This document shows positions 10,759 to 20,960 of a stretch of 64,000 nt of DNA, in pieces. Under the pieces are notes generated by a model, which saw nothing but the letters and a program-made list of their open reading frames with translations, was not told the DNA's origin and did not search any database. Numbering within the stretch: the first letter of the stretch is position 1; each line of letters begins with the position of its first letter. Made by a program: the position numbers and the translations under genes. The stretch is from Mytilus trossulus (lineage: Eukaryota > Mollusca > Bivalvia > Mytilida > Mytilidae), in assembly GCF_036588685.1 (NCBI RefSeq), contig NC_086375.1, positions 48,058,955-48,122,954 of the forward strand. The letters run 5' to 3'.

Positions 10759-12905
10759 TCATTGAACTCAATTTCTAACCATGTCACTTCTAACAGAATA
10801 TATTTGGTTGCATGTCAGAATTCGAATGAATGTCCATCGAAAATTTATGTTGCATAGGGCATACAAGAGCGGATTAATTGTGCTGTTGACATAGCATAGC
10901 CAGTAAGCTGAAATATAAAGAACAAATATGAAAAAGCTTTCCATTTTTGTAAGACTTATTTTAAAATATAATAACTACATTTATCTTGTTTTTTTGCTTT
11001 TGGATTGTTTTTGTTAAAAATGTCATATGCTGAAAATTGTTACTTTTGAGAAAAAGTTAACTTTGGGTATTTAGAAGGACTCAGAAATAACTATTGCTAT
11101 ATTGAAAACGCTTACAAGCACATGAGATGCAACATTTGCATAGAGTATTCAAGAGCAGATTAACTATGTTGTGGATAAAGCATGTAACATTATTTTTTTG
11201 TTTTTTTAGAATTTCAAATAAACTTCTAGTACTTAAATGACTATAAATATAAAAAAACAATCATGCTTTCTTTGATACGATGCATATTGTGGGTTTCCTG
11301 GATTGTTACATTTTGAAACATAAGTTATAACATTTTAGTGTTAACACCTCTTTAGTTGTTCTGTATATTAGTAAGAGATATTTGCTTTTTATTCTGTTAA
11401 GTATCTGTTAAGTTAGAATATTGTTAAAATGAGGTATTGCAAATTATTTCTTAAAAACTTTATTTTCATTTATGACATACCAATATGATACACTGCATTC
11501 GGTACACAGTCCGAGCAAAAACAAGATTAATCACATTAACATGATATGGTGTCCATGTTATAATAAATGCTAAAAGAATGGCGGTCAATGTTTTTGCAGC
11601 TTTATCGCCTTCTCTGTCAGGATGGGGCTTCCCTCCATTCATATAAGATGAGTCGTTTATGTAGACGAAACGCACGTCTGGCGTATAAAATTATAATCCT
11701 GGTACTTTTGATAACTATTTACACCACTGGGTCGATGCCACTGCTGGTGGACGTTTCGTCCCCGAGGGTATCACCAGCCCAGTAGTCAGCACTTCGGTGT
11801 TGACATGAATATCAATTATATGGTCATTTTTATATATTTTCTGTTTACAAAACTTTGAATTTTTCGAAAAACTAACGTTTTTCTTACCCCAGGAGTAGAT
11901 AACCTTAGCCGTATTTGGCACAACTTTTTTGGAATTTTGGATCCTCAATGCTCTTCAACTTTGTATTTAGTTGGTTTTTTAACTATTTTGGTCAGAGCGT
12001 CACTGATGAGTCTTATGTAGACGAAACGCGCGTCTGGCGTATAAAATTATAATCCTGGTACTTTTGATAACTATTATAGAAGTTTCTTTGCTATTGATTG
12101 ATGCATGTCTATCGAGTTTGCTGCAACAGTTCTTTGTAGCTTTTTTATCTGTAACATCAGGGCGACATGCATATTTCGACTTAAAAGCAGCATGTGCTAT
12201 TGCTGCACTGTAAACCCTTTGATAGAGAGCAATCATGATGTAAACCGGTAACCAAAACGCCAAGATGTGAGTAGTTATGGTAAAATAAGCATTGGAATAT
12301 AGAAATTGAATGTAACATTCAGTTTCGGGCACTTTTCGCTTGCTTTCTATGTAAGTCATCGCAAAAATCAAGGGTATCCACAGTAAACTCGAAATGACCC
12401 AAACCGAAATAATCATTCTTAAAACATTTTTTGATGTCCTATAAGCTCTGTAAGTAAATGGTTTCTTGACGGAAAAATATCGGTCTACACATATGATAAC
12501 TAAATGTAATGCCGATGAATTAGTCATGACATAGTCCATTCATAGCCAGAGATCACATAGCAGAGAACTGAACGGCCAATATCCAAGTACAACATATACA
12601 GTATATAAAGGCATTGATATTAACCCAATAGCTTAATCTGCAACAGATAGACTTACTAAAAAGTAGTTGTTTAGTATTCTCAATTTCTTGTTAATTCCGA
12701 AAGATATCATCACCAGAAGATTTCCACCTAGAGTTAAGACCGCAAGAATACCTGCAAAAAAAGCAATCAAAATAGACTGCAATTTCGTAAATTGTTCAGA
12801 CTCCGTCATTGTTCTATTACCTAGTGAGATGTTTGTTTCCATACAAATACTGGTGGAAACAGCCAGCCCAGCGGTCTCTGTGGATAAGTACTTCAACGAT
12901 GACAT
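10759..12905 (-). pseudogene. Muscarinic-type acetylcholine receptor pseudogene (copy A)
   Basis: This is a diverged copy of the intact receptor at 25749-28603. Exon 1 starts with an ATG at 12905. It carries an in-frame TAA after SLSVAD (near 12630) and a TGA just before MDYVM (near 12540); both replace Ser codons of the intact gene. A bivalve repeat of about 425 bp (roughly 11648-12073) interrupts the third intracellular loop. One base is lost near 11527, shifting the frame after [10 protein letters not shown]. The exon 2 relic (10759-10907) keeps the [18 protein letters not shown] region and an AG acceptor. DRYFSVKKP and TWTPY remain readable, so decay is moderate. No full receptor can be made from this copy. 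Confidence 0.85.
11648..12073 (-). repeat. GACGAAACG-family repeat inserted in the pseudogene exon
   Basis: One full and one partial unit of the family found in tandem at 16509-17961, in reverse orientation. Landmarks are 'gtagacgaaacgcgcgtctg' near 12018, 'ccactgggtcgatgccactg' near 11724 and 'ggacgtttcgtccccgaggg' near 11750. Receptor coding sequence resumes on both sides, which defines the insertion. Confidence 0.75.
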
Positions 12906-12999
12906 TTCCACCGTCGACAAACTGAACAGCATCCAAATATGTCCAGATTCCACGGAAGACTTCTAGTATTTATGAAATTCATCTCTCCCATGGGCCATA

Positions 13000-13317
13000 G
13001 TTTGCTAAATAAATAATGTATGGCAGTTTAATTCATCTCTCTAATCGAATAAACTTTTGAATTAATTTTATTCATTTATGGAACATTTTGTTTGGATTGA
13101 TGTCTATGAAAAGTTTTCCACCGAATAGGAATTATTCTAAATAATTGATAATGCCATACGAAATGTATGAAAATCTGAAATTAAAAAAAGCGCACATCTT
13201 AAGATAACAGCATGTGTATCTGTAATATCAGAAACAGTTTTAGAATTGAATTCTCTAGAAGCATTTACTATGCATAAAATAATGGACATACATATAGCTT
13301 AATTGACGATCTGTTGA
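13000..13317. other. Upstream region of the receptor pseudogene, no gene seen
   Basis: This is AT-rich sequence between the pseudogene start and the inverted duplication. It is homologous to the 5' flank of the intact receptor (28640-29150), sharing 'atctctcccatggg' just upstream. It may contain the former promoter; no motif can be assigned with confidence. Confidence 0.4.
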
Positions 13318-13545
13318 GTTTATCCTCGAGTGATGTTTTATTAAGATCCATTAATACAACCAACTATTTGCAGTCTATCAAATAAGGAACACTTTAGGGA
13401 AATCTGGCATCGGCCCATAAAATTAATTCATTTAATCAGAGACAAAACGTTTGATGTTAACTGATTTGACGTACAATCTGGATTTCACTGCTTAAACGGG
13501 GGTTGCATGACCATGAAACACTAGTAAGTGTCATGAATCAAATAA
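13318..13545 (+). repeat. Left arm of a ~230-bp inverted duplication
   Basis: Nearly perfect reverse complement of 15463-15692. Shared segments include 'gcatcggcccataaaattaa', 'gcttaaacgggggttgcatg' and 'aaacactagtaagtgtcatg'. Copy B has part of this arm at about 29150-29270 in the same orientation, so this arm is probably ancestral. Confidence 0.8.
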
Positions 13546-13899
13546 TGCTTTTACTCAGTAGCATGGAAATTGCATCAGTTGAACGTTTCACATCTAGAAA
13601 GTCCGATACTCTGACATACAAGTTTCATGCGACCACTTACCTCGGTTCAAACATCGATCATGATCAGATTAATGTATGACACGAAATCGTCATTAGGAAT
13701 CTTGCATGGAATTATAGGAAAAAGAAGAGAAAAAGAGGAAAAGATGTATTAAGTGAATATTCATGAAAATAGATTGTTTTGTCTGAAATTCCCACTATTT
13801 CATAAAAGCTGTTATTTGTAGTTTTTTTTCTAACATACTTATATTTTTGATTGAAAAAAAAAACTTTGCAAATGTTTCCCCTAGTTTCTAAGTATAATT

Positions 13900-14025
13900 A
13901 TCTCATGCGGGAATTTCTCGCTACATTGAAGACCTGTTGGTGACCTTCTGCTGTTGGGTTTTTTTATTTGGTCGGGTTGTTGTCTCTTTGACACATTCCC
14001 CATTTCCATTCTCAATTTTATTGAC
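13900..14025 (-). repeat. Dispersed repeat fragment (GAGACAACAACCCGACC family)
   Basis: On the minus strand this reads 'gaatggaaatggggaatgtg' followed by an AAGAGACAAC motif and 'ggtcaccaacaggtcttcaa'. Related fragments occur at 33805-34110, 34945-35015, 48850-48905 and 53200-53300. It is non-coding. Confidence 0.65.
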
Positions 14026-14984
14026 TATCAACACGAGTACGAACGAGTGTAGATAAAACATATACAGTTCAATAACATCATAAAACATAAGAAAAAGACA
14101 GGCATCTTTTCGAGCTATGTTTTCAACAAAATTCAAGTTTCTATTCTACTGCAGCACACGAGAAGCCATTGGTCACCACAGTTCGAGACGAAGCAAGTTT
14201 TAAGTTAGATAGAAAATCAACCATCTACATGAAATTTCTTAACGGATAAACGCATAGAGATATATGGTTCATCGAATTATTCAGCAATTTTAAGGATCCT
14301 GATTTACAAAAGAAATGTTCTGGGTAGGTTTTTGCGATCAGAAAAGCTTGCAATGGTGTTTTTATTAAACTGTGCACATTGCCGTGTGTTTGTTAATTCT
14401 ATATTGGCAAGAGGTATAGGGGAGGATAGCTATCTCACATTTATCACCAACAAAGGCGGATTTAGGGATCAGTGTTCGACTTATTTGCCAAGCTTGATGA
14501 CGATTGGTGGAACATTAATGACAGAAAATCATTCCGTTTTTTCAATGAAGGTTTTTTTTTATATTTCCGATGAATAATCTTAAATCTGTAACTGCCATTT
14601 GTATACTGAATGGATACTTTTATGAGTATAAAAATGTCTCTTTCATTTCAGAACTCATGGTGGTAACCGAAATTAAATCCACGCGATAACCTGCAAATTA
14701 ATGTATAGATATGTTGAAGTAGTTATTGAAATTTCATTTTCAATTACATAATTCATAGAATAAATTTGAATAGAGCAGCAGGGAATATTAAAGAAATATG
14801 ATTTTATATAATTTGCGTAGAAAAATATATCTATTTACATCGAAAATATTATTAAGGTTGAAATCATTTGAATTAGAACATACGGTTATCAGATACTTAG
14901 AAACAATTATAATATGCAGTTATAACATTGGATATGGAATACGACTCCAAATAAACTGCTTATCGAGTTTGGCCAAAAACATAT

Positions 14985-15066
14985 GATAGTTATCAAAGGT
15001 ACTAGGATTATAATCTAATACGCCAGATGCGGGTTTCGTCTACATAAGACTCATCAATGACGCTCA
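14985..15066 (+). repeat. Partial GACGAAACG-family repeat
   Basis: Contains the head of the unit: 'gttatcaaaggtactaggat', 'acgccagatgcgggtttcgt' and 'ctacataagactcatcaatg'. It ends after about 80 bp. Confidence 0.65.
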
Positions 15067-15217
15067 AATAAAAATAATTATGACATCATCATTGGCGAGA
15101 ATCAGCCTCTCTAAGGTATCAACGAAAGTTATTGGAGCTATTACATATATGTTACAGATACTACCGATACCCCCGTTACGCAAGCACTTGTTAAATTCAT
15201 GCAATTTGTCTTTACCA

Positions 15218-15345
15218 AGCCAGGAGTATAACAGTTGTCCATTCGTTTGTTGTTTTTTTATCATTTTAGTTTGCCATTTGATTAGAGACTTTAAGTTTTG
15301 AATTTTCCTTGGAGTTCAGTAATTTTGTGATTTTACTTTTTAGAC
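15218..15345 (+). repeat. Dispersed repeat (TGACAGTTGTTGTCCATTCG family)
   Basis: Contains 'aacagttgtccattcgtttg', 'gccatttgattagagacttt' and 'ggagttcagtaattttgtga'. Other copies lie at 21365-21545, 23325-23480, 26800-26935 and 26982-27142, with inverted fragments at 29365-29455 and 36555-36625. The many open frames over these are not genes. Confidence 0.65.
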
Positions 15346-15462
15346 TGCAAATCACCTTGTACCATTATGTTCTATGTGACTGACCAAGGATGACTGTTAC
15401 CAAGTTTGGTTTTTAATTGGACAGGTGATTATTGAGGAGATTTTTTATAGCTGTTATCACTA

Positions 15463-15692
15463 TTGGATTCATGACACTTACTAGTGTTTCATTGTCATGC
15501 AACCCCCGTTTAAGCAGTGAAATCCAGATTGCACGTCAAATCAGTAAACATCAAGTTTTTATCTCTGACTAAATGAATTAATTTTATGGGCCGATGCCAG
15601 ATTTCCCTAAAGTGCTCCTTATTTGATAGACTGCAAATAGTTGGTTATATTAATGGATCTTAATAAAACATCACTTGAGGATAAACCTACAT
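15463..15692 (-). repeat. Right arm of the ~230-bp inverted duplication
   Basis: Reverse complement of 13318-13545, separated from it by about 1.9 kb. It has no counterpart at this place in copy B, so it arose in copy A after the segmental duplication. Confidence 0.8.
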
Positions 15693-16508
15693 CAGACAGA
15701 CGAAAGGCGATAGTTAAACAAAGAACGATAGAAATAAGAATAGCTCTCTAGCTCACTAGCCCTTTCGGAAACAAATTATGCTTCAATAATTCGTATATAT
15801 ACATTGCATTCTTTAAAAAGTCTATATTAAAAATATGTAAGTATTTATATGTAAAATAAGTCAAAGTTTACGACTTTTCTTATTAAGCAGCTTAACAAAA
15901 ACTGCGCAATTATAAAAGATCAAGTAATGAACAAACAAAATTGAAATAAGCGTGTTATATATTGTCAAACATGTCAGGAATAATAAACAACCCCCGAAAA
16001 AAAATCGAATTCAACGGGGAAAATTATATTTATTCTGAATTCTGATATGGTAATAGAATTTGAAATGTACATACGATTGTAATTAAAAAGGGAATATCAA
16101 GTGTACACAATAAAACACTACAACAGTAATCAACTGCACATGGTGAGTTTTTCAACAAAAAATACCCATTTAATATGAAACAATAAAACTATTTTAACAA
16201 TTTATATTCAATCATTTTAGGGAATTATAGATGAGACTTTTATTACACAATAACTGTTGAGTTCACAGACCTCAAAGATGAGATGATTGATTGTATTCAG
16301 TAATTATTTTTAGTACTATATTTTAATGGATATGACATTTTAATATTGTGCTGTCTTGTTATTAAAGTCATTAAGATACGGATCTAGATTGTAAGGAAGA
16401 TAAGTAAAGAGTAATTGCTAAAGCTCAGATAAACATTGACAATTTAACATTTCGCTTTAATGATATAAAAATTCACGCTTAAATCCGGAGTTTTCATTTG
16501 GAGGTAAA

Positions 16509-17961
16509 TAGTTATCAAAAATACCAGGATTATAATTTTATACGCCAGACGCGCGTTTCGTCTACATAAGACTCATCAGTGACGCTCAGATCAAAATAGT
16601 TAAAAAAGCCAAACAAATACAAAGTTGAAGAGCATTGAGGACCCAAAATTCCAAAAAGTTGTGCCAAATACGGCTAAGGTAATCTACTCCTGGGGTAAGA
16701 AAATCCTTAGTTTTTCGAAAAATTCAAAGTTTTGTATACAGAAAATTTATAAAAATGACCACAAAATTGATATTCATGTCAACACCGAAGTGCTGACTAC
16801 TGGGCTGGTGATACCCTCGGGGACGAAACGTCCACCAGCAGTGGCATCGACCCAGTGGTGTAAATAGTTATCAAAAATACCAGGATTATAATTTTATACG
16901 CCAGACGCGCGTTTCGTCTACATAAGACTCATCAGTGACGCTCAGATCAAAATAGTTAAAAAAGCCAAACAAATACAAAGTTGAAGAGCATTGAGGACCC
17001 AAAATTACAAAAAGTTGTGCCAAATACGGCTAAGGTAATCTACTCCTGGGGTAAGAAAATCCTTAGTTTTTCGAAAAATTCAAAGTTTTGTATACAGAAA
17101 ATTTATAAAAATGACCACAAAATTGATATTCATGTCAACACCGAAGTGCTGACTACTGGGCTGGTGATACCCTCGGGGACGAAACGTCCACCAGCAGTGG
17201 CATCGACCCAGTGGTGTAAATAGTTATCAAAAATACCAGGATTATAATTTTATACGCCAGACGCGCGTTTCGTCTACATAAGACTCATCAGTGACGCTCA
17301 GATCAAAATAGTTAAAAAAGCCAAACAAATACAAAGTTGAAGAGCATTGAGGACCCAAAATTCCAAAAAGTTGTGCCAAATACGGCTAAGGTAATCTACT
17401 CCTGGGGTAAGAAAATCCTTAGTTTTTCGAAAAATTCAAAGTTTTGTATACAGAAAATTTATAAAAATGACCACAAAATTGATATTCATGTCAACACCGA
17501 AGTGCTGACTACTGGGCTGGTGATACCCTCGGGGACGAAACGTCCACCAGCAGTGGCATCGACCCAGTGGTGTAAATAGTTATCAAAAATACCAGGATTA
17601 TAATTTTATACGCCAGACGCGCGTTTCGTCTACATAAGACTCATCAGTGACGCTCAGATCAAAATAGTTAAAAAAGCCAAACAAATACAAAGTTGAAGAG
17701 CATTGAGGACCCAAAATTCCAAAAAGTTGTGCCAAATACGGCTAAGGTAATCTACTCCTGGGGTAAGAAAATCCTTAGTTTTTCGAAAAATTCAAAGTTT
17801 TGTATACAGAAAATTTATAAAAATGACCACAAAATTGATATTCATGTCAACACCGAAGTGCTGACTACTGGGCTGGTGATACCCTCGGGGACGAAACGTC
17901 CACCAGCAGTGGCATCGACCCAGTGGTGTAAATAGTTATCAAAAATACCAGGATTATAATT
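16509..17961 (+). repeat. Four-unit 356-bp tandem array of the GACGAAACG-family repeat
   Basis: The unit starts at 'gttatcaaaaataccaggat' and repeats at exact 356-bp steps (16509, 16865, 17221, 17577), followed by a short fifth start. Units are almost identical; the difference I noticed is one C-to-A change near 17007 in unit 2. Each contains 'cgccagacgcgcgtttcgtc' near its start and 'ggggacgaaacgtccaccag' near its end, so CGTTTCGTC and GACGAAACG can pair within a unit. Each also has an 80-codon open frame, but it begins with TTG rather than ATG, and 356 is not a multiple of three, so frames do not continue between units. I treat these as repeat frames, not genes. The array interrupts the copy A homology. 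Confidence 0.85.
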
Positions 17962-17982
17962 TCCTATCAATTATTTTAAAAT

Positions 17983-18033
17983 CCCCCCCTCACACACACA
18001 CACACACACTCATCCCCCCACTCACACACACTG
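17983..18033. repeat. CA-rich microsatellite with C-runs
   Basis: A C7 run is followed by TCACACACACACACAC, then CTCATCCCCCC and a second short ACAC run. It adjoins the right edge of the 356-bp array. Confidence 0.7.
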
Positions 18034-18374
18034 AGTGAAACGGTAGTATAAAAAACCAAAGCGATCGAAATCACGTGCATTTGTCGAAATGGCGAAGTTT
18101 TCAATGTTATTGAGATTGATACAGCATCGGAATGTATGTGCGAGCTTCAAATTGAGAGATTTTGGTGACAACCTAATATCAAGATTACTAGTACTTCATT
18201 GATATGTTTTCTAAACGTTGTTCATAATAAAGAGATGGACGAGATGTTTTTAATGTCTAGTTGCAAATATTACATGCGCTTAAAGACGAGAGACTATTGG
18301 TGCGATGTGCATATGAACCCTGTTTTATACTAGACCGATACATTGACCTTAATTTGCTAGTTCAAAAGGTAACT

Positions 18375-20382
18375 GTCCACATGCGACATGTCATCCGACT
18401 CATGGTCTGAAGGTATTATTGTACCAATATATAAATGTAAAGGAGACCCTGCAAATCCTGATAACTACAGGGGCATTACGGTTCTTAGCTGTTTTGGTAA
18501 ATTATTCACATGTGTGCTGAATAATAGGCTTAATTGTTATTTAGATAATTTTAATGTTCTCTGCGAAGAGCAAGCAGGCTTTAGAAAGCATTATGGTACT
18601 ACTGATCACATTTTTAATATGAACTGTCTGATTGATCTTTACTTGCGATGTAACAAACCTTTATTTTGTGCTTTTGTTGACTACCGGAAAGCCTTTGACT
18701 CGGTGGATAGATGTGCATTATGGCACAAGTTACTACAACAATGTATTGATGGTAAAATGTTTAAAGTTATTCACAGTATGTATAAAAATGCCAAATCTTG
18801 TGTACGATTAGGTTGTAACACCTCAAGTTTCTTATTTAGCAATGTTGGCGTACGCCAAGGAGAAAATTTGTCTCCTGTACTATTTTCAGTGTTTTTAAAT
18901 GATCTAGTTGAATTTTTGTCACATTCTTATGAAGGTTTGTCAAATATTTACAATGCTGCTCATATTTTTCTTGATAATGATGAAATTGCTGTATACTTTA
19001 GATTGTATCTATTACTTTATGCTGATGACACTGTAGTTCTAGCAGAGTCTGAATCTGAATTGCAAGCTGCCTTGAATGCCATGTATTTGTATTGCAAATG
19101 TTGGAAATTAGAAGTAAATGTTGCTAAGACTAAGATAGTAATTTTTAGAAAACGTACTTTTGAACTGAATAATAACCTTGCTTTCACTTATGATGGTCAA
19201 AATATAGATATTGTTGATGATTTTACATATCTTGGAATAATTTTTGCTTCAAATGGTTCATTTTGTAAAAATAAAGAAAGATTAGTTTGTCAAGCTAGAA
19301 AGGCTATGTTTAGTATAATGAAAAAAAGTAGAAAACTAAATTTACCTATTGATATACAGCTTGAGATGTTTGATGTAATGGTTTTACCTATATTAATGTA
19401 TGGTTGTGAGATTTGGGGTTCTACTAATAACAGTATACTAGAATCATTTTGTCTGCAATTTTATAAATATATACTAAGTCTGAAGAAATGTACACCAAAT
19501 TGTATCATGTATGGTGAACTAGGAAGATTTCCTATTGATATTTTTATCAAAAGTAGAATGGTTGCATTCTGGAAAAGAATTATTTGTAATAAGCAAGATA
19601 AAATTGCTGCTACTTTGTACAAGTTATTATATAACATGCATATCAAGAATTTTTTCCATTCTAAATGGATTGTTTGTATTGAAAAAACCCTTAATAATTG
19701 TGGTCTCTCAGAGTACTGGCTGTCACAGAGTGTACCAAAAAATGTAGTCATATCAAATCTAGTCAAACAATGTCTCTGTGATCAGTTCAAACAAACATGG
19801 GTTACTACTGTTTATGATTCAGCTAAATGTTTAAATTATAGAATTTTCAAAACCATTCATAATTTTGAAAGATATATTGTTGATCTACCATATGATCTTC
19901 GAAAGGCATATTGTAATTTTAGTTGTATGAACCATAAATTGCCAATAGAACAAGGTCGTTTTTGGGGTGTTGAACGTGATGATCGCATTTGTGATTTATG
20001 CAATTTATGTGAAATTGGTGATGAATTTCATTATCTATTTAAATGTACTTTTTTTTTCAAATGAAAGAAAAAGGCTTTTGCCCTGTAATGTGTATAAAAA
20101 GCCAAATGCTATAAAATATTGTGAACTTTTTTGTTCTGATGACTACAATTTAATTGTCAAACTTGCCAAATTTTGTAAAATTGTTCTGTCTGTTATAAAT
20201 TAGATTTGCCTTCCACTGCAAATTCCTTAAATCATGTACTTTATGTATACCATTGAATATGTAACATGTCATTCTATGATCTCATTATCTTGTATATATG
20301 TTATTGTTTGTTATTATTGTTTATATTCACATACCCCTGATGGGGTCTTGAGAAATAAAAAGTTTCAAGTTTCAAGTTTCCT
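18375..20382 (+). mobile_element. 5'-truncated non-LTR retrotransposon (LINE)
   Basis: The element holds a reverse transcriptase reading frame, a short 3' UTR and a short tandem tail 'agtttcaagtttcaagtttc' after 'gagaaataaa' (20350-20381). A short tandem tail rather than poly(A) is known for several LINE clades. No endonuclease domain or ORF1 is present upstream, so it is 5' truncated. It inserted at or near the right end of duplicated copy A. Confidence 0.8.
18388..20064 (+). CDS. LINE reverse transcriptase, truncated and frameshifted
   Basis: The 558-codon frame begins inside the RT domain. Motifs in order: VPIYKCKGDPANPDNYRGIT (about 12-31), FVDYRKAFDSVD (96-107), GVRQGENLSPVLFSVFLNDL (154-173), the catalytic YADD at 211-214, and YLGIIF in the thumb. 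A Cys/His cluster CDLCNLC...HYLFKC lies near the C-terminus, as in many LINE ORF2 proteins. The frame hits a stop at 20062-20064 right after a run of nine T. Skipping one base of that run would open the +2 frame to about 20203 (ending LAKFCKIVLSVIN). So the true C-terminus is probably about 45 residues longer and broken by a homopolymer indel or sequencing error. It lacks an endonuclease, so it should not be mobile by itself. Confidence 0.85.
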   Translation: MSSDSWSEGIIVPIYKCKGDPANPDNYRGITVLSCFGKLFTCVLNNRLNCYLDNFNVLCEEQAGFRKHYGTTDHIFNMNCLIDLYLRCNKPLFCAFVDYRKAFDSVDRCALWHKLLQQCIDGKMFKVIHSMYKNAKSCVRLGCNTSSFLFSNVGVRQGENLSPVLFSVFLNDLVEFLSHSYEGLSNIYNAAHIFLDNDEIAVYFRLYLLLYADDTVVLAESESELQAALNAMYLYCKCWKLEVNVAKTKIVIFRKRTFELNNNLAFTYDGQNIDIVDDFTYLGIIFASNGSFCKNKERLVCQARKAMFSIMKKSRKLNLPIDIQLEMFDVMVLPILMYGCEIWGSTNNSILESFCLQFYKYILSLKKCTPNCIMYGELGRFPIDIFIKSRMVAFWKRIICNKQDKIAATLYKLLYNMHIKNFFHSKWIVCIEKTLNNCGLSEYWLSQSVPKNVVISNLVKQCLCDQFKQTWVTTVYDSAKCLNYRIFKTIHNFERYIVDLPYDLRKAYCNFSCMNHKLPIEQGRFWGVERDDRICDLCNLCEIGDEFHYLFKCTFFFK

Positions 20383-20960
20383 ATCAGGATTTATCGGACC
20401 ACATATGAAATATTACGTTGTAATTGGTTAAACGCCGTCACGTTGTGACGCCCTATGAGACCGTATGGGGTTAGTAAGTTTCATATGGGGTTCATGACGC
20501 GTTAATGGCGAGGTCATCTATTAATGTGGTTGTGTTTCATTGTTTATTTTTCAACAAAACGACGCAGAAAAAGTCCAGCGTCCGATAAATTCGTTAAACG
20601 GTTAGCTACTGACCCCTACGGATCCATAGAGGGGAATAAAATTCATACGGGATTCGGCCTCCGGCCTCATCAGCCAAGTAGCCAGTACTTCGTTACTGGC
20701 ATGAACATACGGGTTTCTTTTGAGTTATTAAAATTTGCTGTTACAAAATATTAGAAATTATTATAAATTTAGGAATGTATCTCCCTCCTTCCTTTCACGG
20801 ATTTGGCTATACTTTTTGGACCTTTTGAATTATAGCTCTTCATTTTTTATATAAGCTTTGGATTGTAAATATTTTGGCCACGAGCATCACTGAAGAGACA
20901 TGTATTGTCGAAATGCGCATCTGGGGCAAGAACATTAATACCGTTAATTTTATTAAGTTT
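20383..20960. repeat. Divergent GACGAAACG-like repeat and flank
   Basis: The segment from about 20640 has 'cggcctccggcctcatcagc', 'gccagtacttcgttactggc' and, at the far end, 'gcatcactgaagagacatgt' and 'gtcgaaatgcgcatctgggg'. These mirror the ends of the 356-bp family (a hairpin-rich end and a TGAAGAG...CGAAATGCG end), but with distant sequence. The 76-codon open frame at 20524-20754 overlaps it and is not supported as a gene. Confidence 0.5.

Larger units (their letters stand above)
10065..18215. repeat. Copy A of a segmental duplication containing the receptor pseudogene
   Basis: Collinear landmarks shared with 24000-33165 are: 'ccataattaaacat' (10070/24000); 'cgagtccctg' (10199/24128); both receptor exons; 'tatcctcgag' (13320/29153); 'gcggatttagggat' (14457/29812); 'agagcagcagggaatatt' (14773/30190); 'tggatatgacattt' (16327/32771); and 'catcggaatgt' (18125/33084). 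The copies share orientation but have diverged by substitutions, insertions and repeat insertions, so the duplication is not recent. Boundaries are approximate. Confidence 0.7.

Noticed and set aside
10759-12905. Second functional receptor gene rescued by splicing around the defects
   Set aside because: Two in-frame stops, one frameshift and a 425-bp insertion fall at separate places in exon 1, including in and next to TM2-TM3. No plausible set of introns removes all and keeps seven membrane segments.
12667-12966. 99-codon + strand frame opposite the receptor pseudogene, also seen at 28368-28622
   Set aside because: It is an antisense shadow of the receptor N-terminus and TM1 on the minus strand.
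16625-17935. Four repeated 80-codon frames (KSIEDPKFQKVVPN...) as a tandem protein-coding gene family
   Set aside because: Each begins with TTG, not ATG, and the same frame recurs in dispersed repeat fragments (11.7 kb). The unit length is not a multiple of three, and conservation is at the DNA level over the whole unit.
16509-17961. CRISPR-like array
   Set aside because: Units are 356 bp with no variable spacers, and the surrounding genes are animal genes with introns.
20524-20754. Small basic protein (KRRRKSPASDKF...)
   Set aside because: It lies in a divergent repeat of the GACGAAACG type, with no splice context or recognisable domain.
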